Below, piece after piece: positions 58,886 to 64,000 of a stretch of DNA of 64,000 nucleotides. A program made the position numbers and the translations under genes. Each line of letters begins with the position of its first letter. The stretch's first letter is position 1. Below the pieces are notes generated by a model. It made no database searches. It saw only the letters and a list, made by a program, of their open reading frames with translations, and had not been told where the DNA came from. Origin of the DNA: Takakia lepidozioides (lineage: Eukaryota > Streptophyta > Takakiopsida > Takakiales > Takakiaceae); the NCBI GenBank assembly GCA_030704615.1, contig CM060732.1, forward strand, positions 74,815,053-74,879,052, read 5' to 3'.

Positions 58886-58897
58886 AGGTTTAAATAG
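58886..58897 (+). promoter_or_regulatory. TATA-like box after the minisatellite
   Basis: GTTTAAATAGAG lies about 35 bp after the array, and CCCTAATTTGCTCTCTCC follows as a plausible pyrimidine-rich start region. It would drive rightward transcription across the inverted zinc-finger copy (59005-59310) and on toward the gene at 60155. Confidence 0.4.
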
Positions 58898-59004
58898 AGG
58901 CCGAAACCCTAATTTGCTCTCTCCATCCGTTTTTCAAATTCCTAGCTCGCTCGTTTTTTTGCTTTGGGGCATCAGCTTTCTGCAATTCCCATGGTGCCCA
59001 ATCG

Positions 59005-59310
59005 GCTTCACACATCAATGCGAAAGATTTGTAGTTCATTTAGTTCAGTATCGTCATCCCAGCAACATACAAGACAACGCTTTCCGCGCAGTGATCCGTC
59101 AAATCTATTACTACGGTTTTCTCTACGATTGATACGGTTGTCTCTATTTTTTTTCTGTCTCAATGTCATTCTTGTTGTTTTGTCACCGTCCCCGATGGCT
59201 ATGGTATTCCTAAGATCCGCATTAGGAAAGGGTTTTGTTTCTTTCGGTCTAGCCATGCAAGCAGCCGCTCATTTGACGAGGTGCCCATTCACTCTCCTCT
59301 CGTGTATCTT
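59005..59310 (-). pseudogene. Inverted partial copy of the zinc-finger exon
   Basis: On the minus strand the frame has CMARPKETKPFPNADLRN, then a NRRENRSNRF stretch. These match CMARPKGTKPFPDAELKH and NRGNRSSRF of the gene at 60155, with the roughly 90 residues between them missing. Upstream of CMARP the match extends back over RLNRHIVDG as a decayed R-V-N-G-H-L-V. The copy is reversed relative to the gene. Confidence 0.7.
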
Positions 59311-59589
59311 TTGTTCACACACCAGCCGGGGCAGCCTACTCATCGCTATTATGGATGCAATACGTATCGAATCATGTGTGTTTTGCGAGCACTGTCAACC
59401 GGTTACATGTCTGATGGTTTATATGACTACCTCACGTGTGCTATGGTTACACTCAGGGGGTTACACGGTGTTTTCTTTCTCAATACATGCTGGCTTGGTA
59501 GACGGTTTAGTAATGGAGGTTTAGATGGGGTTGACATGTTTGATGGGTTACGTGGATGTTGCGCTCGTGGAGCCACATAGGCTAGGGTT

Positions 59590-59845
59590 ACATGGGTGGG
59601 GCGTTACATTGACCATGTTTACCTGGAGGTTGCATACTAATGGTTTGATATGACAGGGTTACATCGATGTTGTGTTCGGGAGTCACATAGACTAGGGGTA
59701 CATGAGGTCGTGACGAAGGGTTACATCATATGTGGGTACCTGATGGAGGGTTACACTCGACGTGCCTGGCATGCGGGTAACGGCCGGTTTGTCGCGCTCA
59801 CAAGTGTAGGGTTACAGGTTACACTCCGCTATTCCGGGTGACACC
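59590..59845 (+). repeat. GGGTTACA repeats, reverse of the TGTAACCC array
   Basis: GGGTTACA or close forms recur about every 30-60 bp. This is the complement of the motif in 57187-58850, so the zinc-finger gene's upstream region has the motif in both orientations. Confidence 0.7.
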
Positions 59846-60154
59846 GGGATTGCAACTCATACACGTGTGAGTCAGTGCGGATATAATTGATTGCAAGCCG
59901 CCAGATTTTAATGAACCGCCGTCTTTCGCTTAACCGACGTGCCTTACTGGTGATATCTAGCTAGCTTTGTTCTTCGCTCTTTGATCATTGTTCAGTTTTC
60001 CCCTTCTCGTAGCCTTTCATATTCTTCCTACACTCCTTACTGTGCGTGCTCCCTGTTGTGCGTTCTTCGGAATTCTCTTGGTCTTGGTCTTTTCTTGTCT
60101 TGTCTTTTCTTGCTCTTGCTCTTCTCTTCTCTTCTGTCAGCTTTTTCTTTTGTC

Positions 60155-61534
60155 ATGGCTGATTGTTATTTGTTCCCTAGAGAGGCTACTATTCCATTTG
60201 ATCACTTGAAAAGGGATGGCGAACGAGTTCGCTTCTGGTACACTGAGCATGAGCATGCTACAATGATCGCGTACTGCCACACCAGGTGTAGAGAGGCCAA
60301 GGTGGAGGGAGCAAAGGGCCGGCCTAAGTTCAAATGTCCTTATTGTGGGGCAGTAAAGGTAGATAAGAGCAGATTGAATCGGCATATTGTCGATGGAATG
60401 GCCGCATGTATGGCCAGACCGAAAGGAACAAAACCGTTTCCTGATGCGGAGCTCAAGCATGCCATGGCTGTTGAAAATGTGATGAATTCTGTTCCAGCTT
60501 CTTCTGTTGATGCATATCATGCATGGATTCTGCAAAATAGGGTGGCTTTGGGTGAGATTGCAGATCCTATTGAAGTGCCTGCTGTTGTACCTTCTTCGGC
60601 TATTTCTGCTACAGAGGTTCCATCTTCTGGTGCTCCTGCTGTTTCTGTCCCTGGTCCTTCTATTCAGGTTTCTAACGAGAGAGACAAGCGGCGATTGAGC
60701 CCGCCTCTACCTGTCCCTATTGCAAAGAAAATCAACATTGGAAACCGGGGAAACCGGAGCTCAAGGTTCATCTTGCGAAAGCGAACTCCAGGCTCAATCC
60801 TTCTGCTACCGCATGGCCTTATTCCTCAGTTCCCATTTCTGAATGTCAATGAGAAGGGGTTTTGGCCGGCATTCCAAGAATTTGTTGCGCGAGGCGAGGG
60901 CGCAGTCCATGCGACAGCTGCAAAATCAAGTTGGGTTCTATCGACAGACAATCAAGTTGGATTCCCTGCCATTTCTCTGTTTTTCAAATTTTCGGCTGTT
61001 GTCTATCCATGTAACCCCTTGTGTTACCCCCCCCCCCCCCTTGTCTCTCCTGTGGCGTGTAACCCAGAGTGTAACCCACCTATAGAGGACCCCTTTCAAA
61101 AACCCCTATGGTGTGTAACCCACCTCTGTGTAACCCCGTGTAGCCCATCTTGTTTGTAACCCATTTTCATGTGTAACCCCTCGTGCTGTAACCCTTTTCT
61201 CTGGTGTAACCCCTCACGCTGTATTGCGCAGGGAGCTCGATATCATCTTAGAAGGGATGATATGGACAGTGTTGTTGCTGCCCACAAGGCGTTTACTGCC
61301 CAGCCGGATCATGGTCCGTTAATGATAGAGGAATTGAATCGGGTGAAGGAGTATTTAGAGAGCATTGGGCATCCTGACATGCCAAAGCAGAAAAAGAAAA
61401 AGGGTGGGAAACTTACACGAGTCCATCAAGAGAGCCAAGCCTCACATGATGATGACACGATGGACGAACTAGCTGTTGGCAATACCGACCTTGACGATGC
61501 CAGAACTTCAAATCCTCTTGTCATAACTATTACT
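60155..61534 (+). pseudogene. Zinc-finger gene of the MULE-like element, cut by CACTA insertion
   Basis: Exon 1 starts at the ATG in TGTCATGGCTGATTG (60155); upstream in-frame codons are hydrophobic and look like 5' UTR. It encodes a FKCPYCGAVKVDKSRLNRHI zinc finger (CxxC...H, C2H2/BED-like) near residue 60, then a Ser/Pro/Val-rich linker and a KKINIGNRGNRSSRF-like basic stretch. The exon seems to end near 60955. A non-coding part with TGTAACCC repeats follows. Exon 2 starts after the AG at 61231 (GARYHLRRDDMDSVVAAHKAF...) with a KQKKKKGGK stretch and an acidic end, and runs into the CACTA insertion at 61535. No transposase core is seen before that point, so this may be only the N-terminal half or an accessory DNA-binding protein. 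The family is not recognised. Confidence 0.5.
61000..61215 (+). repeat. TGTAACCC repeats in the zinc-finger gene's presumed intron
   Basis: GTGTAACCC recurs roughly every 15-30 bp, with a C11-12 run at 61028-61040. The motif is the same as in 57187-58850. Confidence 0.8.
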
Positions 61535-62924
61535 CACTGCAAGATATGAGCGTTTTTAGGACTACGGGTTTGGCGGAGTCATAAAAACTGCACTAGGTAC
61601 ATGACTACAGAGCGCTGAAATGCATTACAGTTTTAGTTTTATGACTTTGTAGTAATGGATATCACTACATGACTCCGGAAAGTTAGGGAGCATTGGTCAA
61701 ACATTGTTGACCATGATGACAGGGATGGTTTATATGACTAGTGTGATATGTTTGACTACACGTGGACGACGTTTCATGGAATCTTATGACTCCATGACTG
61801 AAGATGGTTTCAGAGCTCTACGACTACATCACTACACGTGTCATTTTGAAGGCACATATAATGCAAATAAATTGCCCATTAGGTTTAAAAAAGTTAAAAT
61901 TTTTGCTAATAAGGTTGCCCATTAGTGTAATCGTGAACAGAAAGGAGGGCTGGGACTTGGCGTCTTTTTGTCTCCTGCGCCACACCACATAGCTGAGGGA
62001 TGGAACGCGATGATAGCAGGATATGCAGGGGCGTGAGATGGAGGCGTTGAGCAAATGATGCACGAAGGAGGAGAGGAGGAGGAGACGAGACGAGACGAGA
62101 CGAGGACAAGCGAGCTCGCCGTTCTTGGGACAGTCAGCTTGGTCTTAGCAAGCGTGTTTCAATCTTTGACTACTCATCTACGCCGTAGTGGTTCGATCTG
62201 ACAGACCAATCCGACATTACCTGACTACAGACACAAGCAGCACACACAAGAGGTCATCGGTCAAATCCTCCATGGGTCAGGACAGGTCAAGGACAATGTG
62301 GTAGGGCACCTTCTTCTTCAACCTATTTCAGCCTGTGTTGCCCTCTCATCAGACTCGGCCGCAAGATGCATATTGAATTCTGTAAGTTAGGTCGTTGGGT
62401 ACATCTGTGGTCGTTTGGAGTGACTTTGGCAAGTTACTGCCAGTGTGGCAGCAGGGAAGTATCCAAAAACATATAATAGAGGTGAGGAGAAGCTGGGGTG
62501 AACACTTTCCGACCCCAATGGTGGGACAATGGAGACAAAAAGGCGAATGCCTGTTGGACTACAGAGAGAAGCAGATGCATTTCAGATTGTGATAAGTAGG
62601 GTTGGGGTGTTTTGGGGAAGAACTCCACACCAGTATGGTTGGGGTGTTTGCTGGTAGAATTGTAGGCTGTCAGAGGCATGGATAGCTGAAGGAGCAGGGA
62701 TAGAGTGTGGGTCCACATTCATCCAAGAGGGCTGGATTTCAAGCTCCACATTACCTATGATTCCCTGTGGAAGGATAGGTACAAGAAACCTACATGGGTA
62801 GATGGTCAACTGGAAGCGACATGCTGTACTATATGTCATTACTGTACTATATGTCATTCCAGAGACTGTCATTGTTGGTCCATGTGTTTTACAACAATGC
62901 TATCAATATAAGACTCCTGGTTCG

Positions 62925-63065
62925 CATTGGAAGCTCAATCCCTGCAAGTTCATTGTGTGTGAAGCTCAAACTTGCGATTTGAAGGATCTTGTAGCCAAGT
63001 TTATTCAACCGGAAAGGAGAAATTCTGAAAGCTCCCAAATTTGATGTGGGCAAGCTTATGGAGGT
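62925..63065 (+). pseudogene. Ribosomal protein S3a fragment in the second CACTA copy (copy 2 equivalent)
   Basis: Plus-strand counterpart of 11536-11690: EAQTCDLKDLVAKFI, then ILKAPKFDVGKLMEV in another frame, ending at GGTAAGAC. It shows that the capture pre-dates amplification of the CACTA family. Confidence 0.65.
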
Positions 63066-63654
63066 AAGACTTAGCGTCCCTCCTCTAATGTAAGTGTTGG
63101 ATAAGTTTCATTTAGTGTCGACCTTCACTGCATATATTGGCTCTTTTCTTGGCTGGTTTCATATTTTCTTGGCTGGTATGCTGTTGGTTGGCTTCTTTCA
63201 TTTCACGTGTATAGTGGAAGGGGAGAAGTACTTTCCTAAGTTCTGCTGCAACAATGTCTTTTTCCAGCCTAGATGTTTTCGATGGATACAAATTGAAGTG
63301 TTTTGAATGTTGCTGCAATACTATAATAAAGTGGAGGGTGCTGAATGCAGTTGGCCTTGCTTCGTGCAGGCATAATCCAGGGAAATGTGGACATAGCTGA
63401 AACCCCATGATAGCATTTCCAGAGGACGGTGTGGATGGCCTCACAATCCAGCATGCAAAATCCATGACAATGTGGAGCTGGCTGAATGGGCAAACAGGTT
63501 AAGTGGCGAACAAGCCACGTCACTGGTAGATAGTTGTATGCTTACATAGTACATGAAAGCATACTATATGTCATTCCCGAAATTGACCATGTTGGTCCAT
63601 GTATTTTACAACAATGCTATCAATAAAAGACCAATGGTTCGCATTGGAAACTCT

Positions 63655-63815
63655 ATCCCCGTAAGTGGCTTGTGCGTGATGCTCAAACTTGTGATTTGAA
63701 GGATCTTATACCCCAGTTCATTGCAGAGGTCATTGGAAAAGACATTGAGAAGGCAACAGCCGTTATCTATAATCTACAGATCCCCTTCAATTTGATGTGG
63801 GAAAGGCGGCTGGCT
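63655..63815 (+). pseudogene. Ribosomal protein S3a fragment in the second CACTA copy (copy 1 equivalent)
   Basis: Plus-strand counterpart of 10785-10945, with DAQTCDLKDLIPQFI and VIGKDIEKATAVIYNLQ. The reading frame is kept over the same residues as in the first copy. Confidence 0.65.
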
Positions 63816-64000
63816 GGAGGTCTAGTCTCACTTTCACTCATCTAATGTCAGTGTTGTATCCATTGCAATGTGGAGATGTTTGAAACAACATTGGAGCATT
63901 TCCAGAGGATGGTCTGGATGGCCTTTCGTGGCGTGTGCCGAATCCATGGCAAGAAAACATTGCAGGCAGAACCCATGGCAATGGTACCAGCACGGGTTGG

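Larger units (their letters stand above)
56963..61534 (+). mobile_element. Larger MULE-like element, right end outside or beyond the CACTA insertion
   Basis: It begins GAAGATAATAGGAATAATG, followed by TAAGAACTTAATGCA, identical to the left end of the 650-bp element at 25454. The next 150 bp share motifs with that element too (a GGTAC-CGCCGG-TTC stretch, then TCCCCACCC). The interior has the TGTAACCC array and a zinc-finger gene. The matching right end was not found before the CACTA insertion at 61535, so it should lie beyond the second CACTA copy, outside the window. Confidence 0.65.
61535..64000 (-). mobile_element. Second copy of the CACTA element's right end, inverted, cut by window end
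   Basis: It begins CACTGCAAGATATGAGCG and from there matches the minus strand of 13069-10599 to the last base of the window, with few substitutions and short indels. Examples are CACTG for CACTA at the tip, a few bases missing at a GAGCTCT-ATTTATA site, and a longer GAGAC microsatellite near 62085. The three bases before it are ACT. The element should continue beyond 64000 with its transposase gene, in the opposite direction to the first copy. Confidence 0.93.

Overview
This is repeat-dominated nuclear DNA from a streptophyte plant or alga, not a prokaryote. The evidence is spliceosomal introns, plant-type CACTA transposase domains, a plant-style FCP1-like phosphatase fragment and a plant-like CSTF77 gene. 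Nothing in the window fixes the species. The repeat content would suit a charophyte, bryophyte, lycophyte or fern.

Layout, left to right. Positions 1-17.4 kb are nested transposons. An LTR end and the start of a retroelement reading frame are split by a complete 12,540-bp CACTA element (530-13069, 3-bp duplication AAT). The retroelement frame resumes in phase at 13073. The CACTA element has an open four-exon tnp2-type transposase gene (6396-10426, + strand) and a frameshifted accessory gene on the opposite strand. It also carries fragments of two host genes: an FCP1/NIF-like phosphatase and, twice, ribosomal protein S3a (eS1). gag remnants of two retroelements and an unidentified decayed ORF follow.

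Positions 17.4-20.7 kb hold the least familiar unit. About a dozen 24-26-bp dyad palindromes (18545-19483) lie just upstream of a three-exon gene of unknown family (19521-20661) that has one in-frame TGA.

Positions 21-37 kb are mostly further mobile DNA: LINE pieces, a tRNA-derived SINE with target duplication, a 650-bp MULE-like element with an 11-bp duplication, a 4.2-kb PIF/Harbinger element (TAA duplication) with a nonsense-mutated transposase and a rearranged LINE inside it, a 715-bp element flanked by TTAA with perfect 14-bp inverted ends (piggyBac-like), remnants of an older CACTA element, and a 5'-truncated LINE on the minus strand.

Positions 37.5-53.4 kb are the one clear host gene, the pre-mRNA 3'-end-processing factor CSTF77 (24 inferred exons, 918 codons before the stop, one GC-AG intron). 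Its introns hold LINE-derived repeats and tRNA-derived SINEs.

Positions 53.4-64 kb return to mobile DNA. A short hAT-like insertion comes first. Next is a large relative of the 650-bp MULE-like element, starting at 56963, with a 1.7-kb array of TGTAACCCTC units and a zinc-finger gene. That gene is cut at 61535 by a second copy of the CACTA element in inverted orientation, which runs off the window.

The transposon families are inserted into one another. This gives a relative order: an old CACTA relic and gypsy-like elements first, then MULE, Harbinger and LINE insertions, then the recent CACTA family. All gene models were read by eye from reading frames and splice signals; no alignment or database search was possible.
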